From Enterobacteriaceae endosymbiont of Donacia cincticornis (lineage in GTDB: Bacteria > Pseudomonadota > Gammaproteobacteria > Enterobacterales > Enterobacteriaceae): 59,515 nt of DNA. Positions within the stretch are counted from its first letter, which is position 1; each line of letters starts with the position of its first letter. The notes under the pieces were generated by a model. It made no database searches. It was not told the origin of the DNA and worked only from the letters and a program-made list of their open reading frames with translations. Shown here one piece after another: positions 9,748 through 20,400 of this stretch. The DNA is taken from positions 395,240-454,754 of the forward strand of contig NZ_CP046194.1 in assembly GCF_012568845.1 (NCBI RefSeq). Reading direction: 5' to 3'. A program made the position numbers and the translations under genes.

Positions 9748-9779
9748 ATATCATGACTTTTAACAAATAGTCATGATAT
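9748..9779. terminator. Hairpin between convergent nrdB and ydgI
   Basis: A perfect 11-bp inverted repeat, ATATCATGACT with its complement (9748-9758, 9769-9779), is followed by ATTTTTATT. It lies nine bases after the nrdB stop. It is a likely terminator for nrdB and possibly for the opposing gene. Confidence 0.65.
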
Positions 9780-9796
9780 ATTTTTATTCTAAAATT

Positions 9797-11191
9797 TTAA
9801 TTCGATAAAAAATATAAAGCATAAAAAAATATAATGAATAAAACAAAACATAATAATTTTTCTTTTTTATTTAAAAAAAGAATTTTTGGATTTATTATTT
9901 TAGTTAATATTAAAAATATTAATCCGGGTGTATATAATATTATAGATAATAATAAATTTATAAATCCAGCTGCATATAGTAACCAAATAGAATAAACACA
10001 AGAACCTATTCCAATAAATAAATTTAATTTATTTATTTCTTTTTTATAAGAAATCTTTATTAAATAAGCACCAACTAAAAAATATGGTATTAATATCATT
10101 TCAGAAGCAATAGCTAATAATTTATTATAATCTATTTTTGTTATCCAAATTAATATTAAAAATATTTGCATACTAATATTAGTAAACCATAAAGCATATG
10201 ATGGTACATGATAGTTATTTTGTTTAGAAAATATTTTAGGAAAAATTTTATTTTTAGCAGCAATCCAAGGTACTTCAGCTGCCATTATAGTCCAACTTAA
10301 ATATGCGCCACATACTGATATAATTAATCCTAAGGAAATAAAAATATTTCCCCATTTTCCAATTAAAATAGTCATAAGATTAGCCATAGAAGGATTTTTG
10401 ATTTTAGCTAAATCTGTTCTAGACATAATACCAAATGGTAATAAGGTTACAAGTACATATATAAATAAAGCAATAAAAATTGCTAATAATGTTGCTTTTC
10501 CTACATCTTTAGGATTTTTTGCTTTATCTGAAAGAATAACAGCACCTTCTAAACCAATAAATACCCATAAAGTAACTAACATAGTATCTTTAATTTGTTT
10601 AAAGATAGAAATTTTTGTTTGTAATCCTAAAAAATCTGTACTAAATAATTTAAAATTAAAAATTATACAAGCTAAAATTATAAAAATACTTAAAGGAATT
10701 AATTTACATAATGTAGTAATTATATTAATGTTAGAGGCAGTTTGTGTCCCTTGTAATAATAAAAAATGAATTATCCATAATAGAATAGAAGCTCCTAAAA
10801 TAGATATCCATGTATTTCCAGCACCAAAAATAATATGATTTGGAGTATCAATTAAAATACCTATTGCAGAAAATACAATTACTAAATAAGAAATATTAGC
10901 AATAACAGCACATAACCAATATCCCCAGGTAGAATAAAAACCAATCAAATTACCAAATCCGTTTTTAGCATAAGAAAAAATACCTCCTTGTAAATTAGGT
11001 TCTAATTGATTAAGTAATAATAAAGATAAAGCTAAAAAAGTAATACCTATACCGGTTATACTCCATCCTATTATTAATGCTAAAGGGCTAGCAATAATAG
11101 CCATATTTTGGGGTAAACTAAATACTCCAGCACCTAACATGGAACTAAGAACTAATGATGTAAGTGCTATTAAGTTTAATTTTTTATTCAA
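9797..11191 (-). CDS. ydgI: APC-family arginine:ornithine antiporter, YdgI/ArcD type
   Basis: This is an inner-membrane amino-acid antiporter of the basic amino acid/polyamine group. The 464 residues show about twelve hydrophobic segments and the family N terminus LTSLVLSSMLGAGVFSLPQN. They closely follow E. coli YdgI as I recall it (GGIFSYAKNGFG, YWLCAVIANISYLVIVFSA, SVCGAYLSWTIMAAEVPW, IASEMILIPYFLVGAYL). The start is TTG at 11191: an AAGGAAC Shine-Dalgarno lies seven bases upstream and no in-frame ATG is available. The substrate (arginine against ornithine) is inferred from the family; PotE/CadB-like specificity cannot be excluded. Confidence 0.87.
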   Translation of the reverse strand: MNKKLNLIALTSLVLSSMLGAGVFSLPQNMAIIASPLALIIGWSITGIGITFLALSLLLLNQLEPNLQGGIFSYAKNGFGNLIGFYSTWGYWLCAVIANISYLVIVFSAIGILIDTPNHIIFGAGNTWISILGASILLWIIHFLLLQGTQTASNINIITTLCKLIPLSIFIILACIIFNFKLFSTDFLGLQTKISIFKQIKDTMLVTLWVFIGLEGAVILSDKAKNPKDVGKATLLAIFIALFIYVLVTLLPFGIMSRTDLAKIKNPSMANLMTILIGKWGNIFISLGLIISVCGAYLSWTIMAAEVPWIAAKNKIFPKIFSKQNNYHVPSYALWFTNISMQIFLILIWITKIDYNKLLAIASEMILIPYFLVGAYLIKISYKKEINKLNLFIGIGSCVYSIWLLYAAGFINLLLSIILYTPGLIFLILTKIINPKILFLNKKEKLLCFVLFIIFFYALYFLSN

Positions 11192-11274
11192 AATAGTTCC
11201 TTTAATTATATTAATAAATAATTTTTAATTTACAATAATAAAATTTTATTAAAAATATAATATGTTTAAATTTT

Positions 11275-12024
11275 TTATATTGGATTATATATATCTATAA
11301 AATGAGTTTTTAGTTTTAATTTTTTTTTTAACCATTTACTTAACATAATAACACCACCTCTTTCTGTAGCATGATGTCCTGCACTAATAAAATGAATTTT
11401 ATTTTCATTTGCAATATGTAGATTCATCTCTGATATTTCTCCTGTTAGAAATACATCTATATTAAAATGTAAAACTTTTTCTAAAAATTTTTGTCCAGCT
11501 CCACTACACCAAGCAATTTTATAAATTTTTTTAGGTGCATTTTCACCACAATGTAATGGAATGCGATTTAGTTTATTTTTTATTTTTAAAAGAAAATCTT
11601 GAATATTAATTTTTTTTTTTAAATATCCATAAAAAATAAAAGGATTAATTTTCCCATGTATTTTAATATCTAAAATTTTAGCTAAATAAATATTATTTCC
11701 TATTTTACTATTAATATCTAAAGGAATATGCCAACTATATAAATTAATATTATTCATTAATAATGTATATATTCTTTTTTTTTTAAATCCTTTAATAACT
11801 GGAGATTCATCATTCCAAAAATATCCATGATGAACAATAATAGCATCAGCTTTACGTTTTATTGCAATATTTAATAATTGTTGACAAGCACTTACTCCAA
11901 GTATAATATTTTTTATATATTTTTTTCCTTCTATTTGTAAACCATTAGGAATATAATCTTGTATATTTAAATTAGTTTTTAACTTGTTATTAATTATTTT
12001 TTCTAAAATTATATTTTTTATCAT
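11275..12024 (-). CDS. ybgI: NIF3/YbgI family metal-binding protein (GTP cyclohydrolase 1 type 2-like)
   Basis: The 249-residue protein matches the NIF3 family in length and motifs: an N-terminal YIPNGLQIEG, the metal-site IIVHHGYFW, and a second histidine cluster SAGHHATERGG near the C terminus. The family forms dimetal toroids; proposed roles range from GTP cyclohydrolase-like activity to cell-wall or iron functions, but the real role is unsettled. It is transcribed in the same direction as ydgI, 83 bases upstream of it. Confidence 0.85.
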   Translation of the reverse strand: MIKNIILEKIINNKLKTNLNIQDYIPNGLQIEGKKYIKNIILGVSACQQLLNIAIKRKADAIIVHHGYFWNDESPVIKGFKKKRIYTLLMNNINLYSWHIPLDINSKIGNNIYLAKILDIKIHGKINPFIFYGYLKKKINIQDFLLKIKNKLNRIPLHCGENAPKKIYKIAWCSGAGQKFLEKVLHFNIDVFLTGEISEMNLHIANENKIHFISAGHHATERGGVIMLSKWLKKKLKLKTHFIDIYNPI

Positions 12025-12181
12025 ATTAATTAACTTTTTTTTATTAATATATATAATTCTTTATATTTTATATAATTATATATTTTTTATAAAATAGATA
12101 ATTACATTTTAATTTTTTAAAAAATAAATTTTATAAATAAGATTTAATATTAAATATTAAAAATATATATAAGGAGTTTTT

Positions 12182-13555
12182 ATGTTTAAAAATTTAAGTA
12201 AAAAATTATCTAAAACATTATTAAAAATTAGAAATTATGGACGTTTAACAGAAAAAAATATACAAGAAACTTTAAATAAAATCTATAATAATTTATTAGA
12301 AGCAGATGTTTCTTTAGAAGTTATTAAAAAATTTATAAAAAATATTAAAAAAGATTTTGTGGGTAAAAAAATAAATAATAATTTTACTCCAGGACAAGAA
12401 TTTATTAAATTAGTATATAAAAATTTAATTAAAATTGTAGATTCTCCGGATAAAAATATTAATATATCAACTCAACCTCCTGCTGTAATTTTATTTATAG
12501 GATTACAAGGAGTAGGAAAAACAACAAGTGTAATAAAATTAGCATATTTTTTAAAAAAAAAATATAAAAAAAAAATTGTTGTTACATCAACAGATATATA
12601 TAGACCTGCTGCTATGAAACAATTAAAAATTATGGCAGAAAAAATAAAAATTGATTATTTTAATATAGATAAAAATACATTTCCAATAAATATTGCTAAA
12701 AAAGCACTTAATTATGCTAAAAAAAATTTTTATGATATATTAATAGTCGATACAGCAGGTAGACTTCATGTAAATGATTTTATGATGAACGAAATAAAAG
12801 ATATTTATCATATATTATCTCCTATAGAAATTCTTTTTACTATTGATGCTATGACAGGTCAGGATTCTATTAATAGTGCTAAAAAATTTAATACTACTTT
12901 ACCTATTACTGGAATTTTTTTAACTAAAACTGATAGTGATACTAGAGGAGGTGTTGTTTTATCTGCTAAATATATAATAAAAAAACCTATTAAATTTATT
13001 GGTACTGGAGAAAAAATAAGTAATATATCAATATTTTATCCTAAAATAATTATTTCTAAAATATTAGGAATGTCTTCTGAATTATCTATTATTGATAATA
13101 TAAAAAAAAAAATAAATTTAAAAAAAAATAAAAAATTAATTGAAAAATTAAAAAATAAACATCAATTAAATTTACAGGATTTTTTAGAACAAATAAAACA
13201 AATAAAAAAAATAGGTAGTAAAAATATTATTAATTTTCTAAGCAAAATAAAAACAAATAATATTCAAAATTTTTCTAATCCAATTATGAATATTTTAAAT
13301 ATAGATGATAATACTATAAAAAATACAAAAGCAATTATAAATTCTATGACTAAATTTGAAAAAAATAATGTTGATATATTAAATTTTTCTAGAAAAAAAA
13401 GAATATCATCAGGGTCTGGAGTTCCTATTTTTAAAATAAATGTTATACTAAAACAATATAACCAAATGAAATTAGTTACTAAAAAAATGAAAAAAAATAA
13501 TAATTTTAGTAAAATGATTAGTTATATAAAAAATTTATTTAATTCTAAAAATTAG
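12182..13555 (+). CDS. ffh: Signal recognition particle GTPase Ffh
   Basis: Ffh binds signal sequences of nascent membrane proteins and targets ribosomes to FtsY. The 457 residues (E. coli 453) contain an N domain, a G domain with GLQGVGKT (107-114), DTAGRLH (190-196) and TKTD (248-251), and a C-terminal M domain rich in Met and Lys (SGSGVPIFKINVILKQYNQM). An AAGGAG Shine-Dalgarno precedes the ATG. The ffh-rpsP-rimM-trmD-rplS order is the ancestral enteric one. The 4.5S RNA gene is not in this window. Confidence 0.97.
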   Translation: MFKNLSKKLSKTLLKIRNYGRLTEKNIQETLNKIYNNLLEADVSLEVIKKFIKNIKKDFVGKKINNNFTPGQEFIKLVYKNLIKIVDSPDKNINISTQPPAVILFIGLQGVGKTTSVIKLAYFLKKKYKKKIVVTSTDIYRPAAMKQLKIMAEKIKIDYFNIDKNTFPINIAKKALNYAKKNFYDILIVDTAGRLHVNDFMMNEIKDIYHILSPIEILFTIDAMTGQDSINSAKKFNTTLPITGIFLTKTDSDTRGGVVLSAKYIIKKPIKFIGTGEKISNISIFYPKIIISKILGMSSELSIIDNIKKKINLKKNKKLIEKLKNKHQLNLQDFLEQIKQIKKIGSKNIINFLSKIKTNNIQNFSNPIMNILNIDDNTIKNTKAIINSMTKFEKNNVDILNFSRKKRISSGSGVPIFKINVILKQYNQMKLVTKKMKKNNNFSKMISYIKNLFNSKN

Positions 13556-13564
13556 GAGTAGTTT

Positions 13565-13789
13565 ATGGTTAAAATTAGATTATCTAGAAAAGGAATTAGA
13601 AAGAAACCCTTTTATCAAATAATTGTTACAAATAGTAAAAATTCTAGAGATGGACGATTTATAGAAAAATTAGGTTATTTTGATCCTTTAAATTCAAATA
13701 AAAAACTACAATTAAATAAAAAAAGAATAGATTTTTGGATATCTAAAGGAGCTATTCTTTCTAAAAGAATATATAGTTTAATAAAATAA
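13565..13789 (+). CDS. rpsP: 30S ribosomal protein S16
   Basis: S16 is a small-subunit assembly protein. The product has 74 residues against 82 in E. coli, the loss being at the C terminus. The conserved core starts MVKIRLSRKGIRKKPFYQI and continues VTNSKNSRDGRFIEKLGYFDP. It starts nine bases after the ffh stop, with AGGAG overlapping the end of ffh. Second gene of the operon. Confidence 0.96.
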   Translation: MVKIRLSRKGIRKKPFYQIIVTNSKNSRDGRFIEKLGYFDPLNSNKKLQLNKKRIDFWISKGAILSKRIYSLIK

Positions 13790-13801
13790 TTTTATATATT
13801 T

Positions 13802-14326
13802 ATGAATATTTTTAAAAAAAAAATAATTTTAGGAAAATTTGGTAAAACTTATGGTATAAAAGGTTGGATTAAGTTATACTCTTATACGCAAAAAAAAAGA
13901 AATATTTTTTTATATAAAAAAATATTTATACTAAATAATATAAATGTAATTTATTTTATAAAATTTTTTAAATATAAAGTATATAAAAAAAATTATATTG
14001 TTCAATTAAAAAATTTAAGTAGTATTAATACTATTATTAATCTAATTAATCAAAAAATTTATATTTTTAAAAATGAATTAAAAAAATATAAAAATATAAA
14101 AGAATATTATTGGTATGAAATAATTGGATGTTATGTTTTTAATAAATATTTTCTTTTAGGTAAAGTTGTTGATTTAATAAAATTAAAAATACATGACGTA
14201 ATTATTATCCAACCTAATTTATTTAAAATTAATAAAAAAGAAATATTAATTCCTTTTATAGAACCTAATATTATTAAAAAAATAGATTTAACTAATAAAA
14301 TTATTAAAGTAAACTGGGATGTATAG
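13802..14326 (+). CDS. rimM: Ribosome maturation factor RimM
   Basis: RimM assists maturation of the 30S head and binds S19. The 174-residue protein shows the N-terminal ILGKFGKTYGIKGWIKLYSYT motif and the PRC-barrel region YYWYEIIGCYVF. The C terminus retains EILIPFIEPNIIKKIDL. Sequence between motifs is heavily Lys/Ile/Asn shifted. Its place between rpsP and trmD confirms the call. No clear Shine-Dalgarno is visible. Confidence 0.93.
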   Translation: MNIFKKKIILGKFGKTYGIKGWIKLYSYTQKKRNIFLYKKIFILNNINVIYFIKFFKYKVYKKNYIVQLKNLSSINTIINLINQKIYIFKNELKKYKNIKEYYWYEIIGCYVFNKYFLLGKVVDLIKLKIHDVIIIQPNLFKINKKEILIPFIEPNIIKKIDLTNKIIKVNWDV

Positions 14327-14358
14327 TTTATTTAAAAGAAAAAATAATAAAAATATTT

Positions 14359-15108
14359 ATGTGGATTAGTATTATTAGTTTATTTCCTGAAATGTTTAAA
14401 GAAATTATACGATATGGAGTAATTAATAAAAGTATAAAAAAAAAATTATTAAATATTAATTTTTTTAATCCTCGAGATTTTACTAAAAATAAAAAAGTAG
14501 ATTCTGTAATTTATGGAGGTGGTGGAGGTGTTATATTAAAAGCAAAACCCTTAATAAGAGCTATTTATCAAGCAAAATTACAAATGAAACATCATGTAAA
14601 AATTATTTTTTTATCTCCTCAAGGTAAACAAATAAATATATCTTGTATTAAAAAACTTTTGTCATATAAAAATATGATTTTTATTTGTGGAAGGTATAAA
14701 GGTATAGATGAGCGTGTAATTAATAATTTTGTAGATGAAGAAATTTCAATAGGAGACTATATTCTTAGTGGAGGAGAGTTGCCTGCCATGGTTTTAATAG
14801 ATGTTTTGGTAAGAAATATTCCTGGAGTATTAAATACAATATCATCATGTACTACAGATTCTTTTTTTAATGATGGATTATTAGGATTTCCTAATTATAC
14901 TAAACCTAAAAAATTAAAACATTTAAAATATAATGATGTACCTAAAGTTTTAGTATCAGGAAATCATAAAAAAATAAAAGAATGGAGATTAAAAAAATCA
15001 TTAGAAATTACTTGGTTAAAAAGACCAGATTTATTTAAAAAAAAAATTTTAACAAAAAAAGAAAAATTTTTATTTAATAAATTTAAAAATTCTTATTTAA
15101 AAAAATAA
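14359..15108 (+). CDS. trmD: tRNA (guanine-N1)-methyltransferase TrmD
   Basis: TrmD makes m1G37, which prevents +1 frameshifting. The 249 residues (E. coli 255) include the N-terminal ISLFPEMF, the knot residues YGGGGGVILKA, FICGRYKGIDERV and the SAM-binding loop SIGDYILSGGELPAM. The C-terminal helical domain with EWRLKKSLEITWLKRPDL is complete. It lies in the ffh-rplS operon. Confidence 0.97.
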   Translation: MWISIISLFPEMFKEIIRYGVINKSIKKKLLNINFFNPRDFTKNKKVDSVIYGGGGGVILKAKPLIRAIYQAKLQMKHHVKIIFLSPQGKQINISCIKKLLSYKNMIFICGRYKGIDERVINNFVDEEISIGDYILSGGELPAMVLIDVLVRNIPGVLNTISSCTTDSFFNDGLLGFPNYTKPKKLKHLKYNDVPKVLVSGNHKKIKEWRLKKSLEITWLKRPDLFKKKILTKKEKFLFNKFKNSYLKK

Positions 15109-15129
15109 ATAATAATTTGGAGTTATTAT

Positions 15130-15486
15130 ATGAATAATATTATTAATTATATTGAACAAGAACAAATTAAAAATTATAAAAAATTTCCATTATTTAGAAC
15201 TGGAGATACATTAAAAATGTATATTTGGGTAGTAGAAGGTTTAAAAAAAAGAATTCAAATTTTTGAAGGTATTGTAATTGCAATTTCTAAAAAAAATAGT
15301 TTTAATTGTTCTTTTACTATTAGAAAATTATCCAATGGTATTGGAATAGAACGTGTTTTTTCTTTATATTCTAAAATAATTAATGATATTAAAATAAAAA
15401 AAAAAGGTTATATAAAAAAAGCAAAATTATATTATTTACGTAAGTTAAGAGGTAAAGCTGCTAGAATTAAAGAACGTTTAATTTAA
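15130..15486 (+). CDS. rplS: 50S ribosomal protein L19
   Basis: L19 sits at the 30S-50S interface. The 118-residue product (E. coli 115) contains [27 protein letters not shown], the [17 protein letters not shown] core and the C-terminal [21 protein letters not shown] Shine-Dalgarno precedes the ATG. It is the last gene of the operon, and a hairpin follows the stop within a few bases. Confidence 0.97.
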   Translation: MNNIINYIEQEQIKNYKKFPLFRTGDTLKMYIWVVEGLKKRIQIFEGIVIAISKKNSFNCSFTIRKLSNGIGIERVFSLYSKIINDIKIKKKGYIKKAKLYYLRKLRGKAARIKERLI

Positions 15487-15488
15487 TC

Positions 15489-15512
15489 AAATATTTTTAT
15501 ATAAAAATATTT
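15489..15512. terminator. Hairpin between convergent rplS and recD
   Basis: A perfect 10-bp A-T stem, AAATATTTTT with its complement (15489-15498, 15503-15512), starts three bases after the rplS stop. It lies in the 59-base gap between convergent genes. Probably a terminator; no long U tract follows. Confidence 0.4.
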
Positions 15513-15545
15513 AATATAAAAATTTATTATCAAATAATAAAGTAT

Positions 15546-17390
15546 TTATATGTGATTAATAATTTTATTTTTCATATTAGAAAATCTTATAATTTTAGAT
15601 TTTATTGCTTTATAAAAAATATTTTTATTACTGTAAATAGTAATTTTTTTTTTAGTTCTTGTAATGGCAGTATAAATTAGTTCTCTAGTTAATATAGAAT
15701 AAAACTTATTTGGTAATATTAATGCAACATTTTTAAATTCTGATCCCTGTGATTTATGGGCAGTTATTGCATATGCTATTTCATATGATGGTAAATTTTC
15801 AATACACATGATTTTTTGTTTGTCATTAAATAAAAAAAACTTAATTTTTAATTTTTGATCTTTTTTATCTAAAAAAGTTATGCCAATATCACCATTAAAT
15901 AAATTTAAATAATTATCATTTTTAGTAATAATAATAGGTCTACCTATATACCAATTCTTTTCTAAAGAAGGGATTGTTATTATTTTATTATTTAATAATT
16001 CTTTTTCAATAATAGAATTAATTTTTTTTGTACCAAATAATCCATATTTTATGGCACATATGATTTGATAATTATTAAACTTATAAAAGATATTTTTATC
16101 ATAAATTTGATATTTTTGTAAATAAATAAAATATTTTTTATATTCTTTAATAAAAGAAGATATCATTAATTTATATTGATTTATATTTGTTATATTACAA
16201 TATTTAATATCATTATATCTTTTTAATAAAAAAATTTTTTTTATTTTTTCCACGTAACCATTTTTTACATTTAAAGCTAATTGATTAATTCCAGAATTAA
16301 TCGAATATCTAAAATTATATTTTAAAACAGTAATAAAATTACGAAAAAAAAATTTTTTTATATCTTGACTTTTATATTGATATTCTATTATAGAACTTAA
16401 CCATAAAAAATATTTTTCTGTAAAGTAAAATTTTTTAAAATAACATAAATCTTTAAATAGATTTCCATATTCTATAGAAGGTAATTGATATTCATCTCCT
16501 AATAAAACTAATTTAGTTTTTTTAGATAAAATATTTAAAATAATAGACATTAAACTAAAATCGATCATTGATGATTCATCAATAATTAATAAATCTATAT
16601 TAAGTTTATTAAAATAATTAAATTTAATTTCTTTAGTATAAATTTTCATTTTTAATAAATAATGTATAGTAGTTGCTTTTTTAGGAATATTTTTTTGTTT
16701 TTCTTTACTTATTATTTTATCAGAAATATTTTTAAAAAAAAAATTCATAGATTGTGTTAATCTTACTGCAGCTTTACCAGTAGTAGCTACAATTTTTATT
16801 TTTAAACGTTTATCAAAAATTTTTATAAATGCAAAAATTATTTTTGATATAATACTAGTTTTTCCAGTACCAGGAGAACCAGTAATTATACTAATTTTAT
16901 GTGTTAATGCAGAACAAATAGCTTGTTGTTGTATAAAATCTTTTTTCTTACATAAGAATTTTAAAATTTTTTTTATTTTTTTTGGTTCTACAAAAGTAAA
17001 ATTATTATTAAGAAAATTTTTTACTATTATATTTTCTTCATGCCACATTTTATGTAAATATAAATGATTATTTATTAAAATAATAGGAGTATTTTTTTTA
17101 CCATTACTAACAATATCTTTATAAGAAGATAAAATTTCTTTCCAATTTTTAATTTTATTAATTTCTTTTATTTTTTTTAAAATAGAATTATTTTTTTTTT
17201 TTTTAATATCTATATTTAGATATAACTTAGATATGGGTAAACAAATATTACCTTTACCAACATAATTACTAAGTAAAGCAATTGCAAACATTAACAAATC
17301 TTTTTTTTTATTTGTTAATATAGATGCTAAATATAAATCAATTAGACGAATAATTTTAATTTTACATAATTTTTCTAAAAATAAATACAT
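15546..17390 (-). CDS. recD: Exodeoxyribonuclease V alpha chain RecD
   Basis: RecD is the fast 5'-3' helicase motor of RecBCD. The 614 residues (E. coli 608) include Walker A GSPGTGKT (171-178), the motif II DESSMID, LLGDEYQLPS, and the C-terminal AYAITAHKSQGSEF and ELIYTAITRTKKK. All catalytic motifs are present. A run of 14 A on the coding strand (17191-17204) is in frame. It is 33 bases downstream of recB. Confidence 0.95.
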   Translation of the reverse strand: MYLFLEKLCKIKIIRLIDLYLASILTNKKKDLLMFAIALLSNYVGKGNICLPISKLYLNIDIKKKKNNSILKKIKEINKIKNWKEILSSYKDIVSNGKKNTPIILINNHLYLHKMWHEENIIVKNFLNNNFTFVEPKKIKKILKFLCKKKDFIQQQAICSALTHKISIITGSPGTGKTSIISKIIFAFIKIFDKRLKIKIVATTGKAAVRLTQSMNFFFKNISDKIISKEKQKNIPKKATTIHYLLKMKIYTKEIKFNYFNKLNIDLLIIDESSMIDFSLMSIILNILSKKTKLVLLGDEYQLPSIEYGNLFKDLCYFKKFYFTEKYFLWLSSIIEYQYKSQDIKKFFFRNFITVLKYNFRYSINSGINQLALNVKNGYVEKIKKIFLLKRYNDIKYCNITNINQYKLMISSFIKEYKKYFIYLQKYQIYDKNIFYKFNNYQIICAIKYGLFGTKKINSIIEKELLNNKIITIPSLEKNWYIGRPIIITKNDNYLNLFNGDIGITFLDKKDQKLKIKFFLFNDKQKIMCIENLPSYEIAYAITAHKSQGSEFKNVALILPNKFYSILTRELIYTAITRTKKKITIYSNKNIFYKAIKSKIIRFSNMKNKIINHI

Positions 17391-17423
17391 GTTATTTTTA
17401 TTTAATCTTTATTGAATATAATT

Positions 17424-20400
17424 TTATAAAAATAAATTATTTAATTTATTAATTAAGTTACTTGATGGTTTTGTTTCCCATACACCATTATATTTTTTTA
17501 TTTCTTGATTAAGACCTCTAATATAGAGATAAATAATACCTCCAAAACATTTACTATAATTATAATCTTTAATACGATATTTTAAATATTTATGTAAAGC
17601 TAATGTATAAAAATGATATTGTATATCATAACGATTTAAACATATATCTTTTTCAAGATTATTTTTTTCATAATCTTTACTATTATAACCTAACCAATTA
17701 GATTTATAATCTATAATATAGAATTTATTTTTCCATAAAAATATTAAATCTATAATTCCTGATAAAAAACCACTAATTGTTTCAAATTTTAATTTACTTA
17801 ATTTACTAGAAATAATATCATATTTATTTATAATATTATTATATTTTATAGAAGAAAAATTTTTTTTTATAGATAAACAAAATTTAAATTCTGTTTTTTT
17901 TTCATGATTATTTATTTGATGTAAAATAATTTTATTTTTACCTATTGGTATATTTAACATATGATTAAACCAATTAGTTATCATGATATGCCAATTAGAA
18001 TCAATATTTTTTTCTATTAATTCTTTTTTAATAAAACTTCTAGAAATTTTTTTTGTAAAATCTAATTTTTCTAAAATTTTATGAATAATAATTCCTATAT
18101 TTTTTCCTATGGGGAAATTATATTGTGTTTTTTTTTTATTTTTAATGAAATTTAAAAAATTATATTGATAATTAATATTTAAATAATTTAAATAAAAATT
18201 TTGTTGTTTTTTTATTTTAGAAAAACTAGATACTATTTTATTTTTATAAAAAAAATTTTTTATTGGAAATGTAAATAATTTTTTATTTTTTAATTTTAAA
18301 AAAATATTATTGTCTAATTTTATTTTTTTTTTTTTATTAAAAATTTTAATAGAAATATTTTTATCTTTTAAATTATATAAAATTTTTTTAAAATTATTAT
18401 CTGAAATATCATTTTTTTTTTTTAATAAAAAATTTAGAGCATTTATATATGATAAATATAAATTTTTTTTTTTAAAATTATAAAATTTTAAATTAGTAAT
18501 ACCAATACTACAATGAAAAATTGATCTAGTTAAAGAAACATATAATAGTCTTAAATTTTCAGAAAGGGTTTCTTCTAAAAATAATTTTTTACTTTCTTCA
18601 TCTTGTATAAAATCTAAAGTTATTTCAAAATTTTTTCTATTATGATAAATAATCCCATTTTTATTTACAAATTCAATAATATTTGAAGAAATAAATGGCA
18701 ACCAAACAATAGGGAATTGTAATCCTTTAGATTTATGTATCGTCATAATTTTAATTTTATTATTTTCATTATTTAATTTTATTTGTTGATTTAATAAATT
18801 TTTATTTTTATATTTAATTTGTTCTAATAACCATGTTATTATTTGTTTATTATCTATTATATCAGAACATGATGTTTGTATTATTTCACCTAAATATAAA
18901 ATATTTTTTATTTTTTCTTCCATAAGTTCATTTGGAATATTTATTTCAGAAATAAATTTATCTTGTACAAAAATTTCTTCTAACATACTTAAAATTCCAT
19001 ATTTTTCCCAAATTAATTTATATTTATTAAATCTATTAATTATTTTTTCTATATATTTTTTTTTACTAAAAAAAGATAAATCAATATTAAATAATGTACT
19101 TGATAAAGTATTTATAATTTTTTGTTTTTCATTTGGTTTTAAAATAGTTTTTAATAAAAAAACTAATTCTTTAGCTTCTTGTGTTTCAAAAATATGATTA
19201 GAATTAGATAAATAAATAAAAGGTAAATTAAATTTTTTAAATTCTTTTTGTAAAATTATAGCTTCAAATTTATTACGAACTATAACAGTAATATCTGAAA
19301 TATTAATCTTTTTTTTTCTATTATTTTTTTGTAAAAAAGCTTTTCCTTTTTTTCCTAAAATTATTAATTGGCATATTTCATATGCGCAAATATATGATAT
19401 TTTTTTTCTATATGAATCTATATCCATAATTTTATCAATAAACCAAAAAGTTATTCCAGATTTAATTTTATTATTAACAACAAAATGATCATTTAGTTTT
19501 TTACATGTATATTTAATAGGATTAAATACTATATTTTTAAATAAAAAAGGATAAGTTCTATTAGAAAATAATTTATTAATACTATCAATCATTGTACTTG
19601 AAGAACGCCAATTATATGTTAATGTATAACATTTTTTTATTTCTAGTGAAGCTTTTAAATAAGTAAAAATATCAGCACCTCTAAAAGAATAAATTGCTTG
19701 TTTAGGATCTCCAATTAGTATCATTAAATTATTTTTTTGATTAAAATAGATTTTTTTTAAAATATTATATTGTTGTATATCCGTATCTTGAAATTCATCA
19801 ATTAATACTACAGGAAATAATTTCCTTATATTTTTTATAATTTGGATGCCAAATCTAGTATTTAAACTTTTATTTAAAATATTTAATAAATCATTAAAAC
19901 TTATTTCATTATTTTTTTTTTTTTGTTTTAATATATAATTTTTTATATATTTAATTGCCTTAATAATAATAAGATATTTTAAATTAACAATTTTATTTAT
20001 AAAAATATCAATATATTTAAATAATACATATATAGGTGTGTTACTATTTTTAGTAGTATTTTTAATTAATATTTTTTGAGAAAATCTTAATAATTCTTTT
20101 GGAAAAAAATAATTTTTAGTTTTTATTAAACTCCATTTATTAATAATATTTATCCAATTTTTTAAAAATTTTTTATTATAAATATGTTTGTTAACATTAG
20201 AATTACTAATTATACTAATTATATTATTTTTATATTTTATCCAATATTTTTTTATTTTTCTAATATATTTTTTATTTTTATCAAATTGTACACAAATATT
20301 TCGATTTTTAAATGGATATTTTATTATCGGTAATTTTTGTTGTGATAAAAAAGGTAATAATGTTTTTAATAAATCATCTGGTGTTTTCCAAAATAATAAA

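Noticed and set aside
10398..10769. 123-codon plus-strand open frame inside ydgI
   Set aside because: It is antisense to a well-conserved transporter gene and has no family resemblance.
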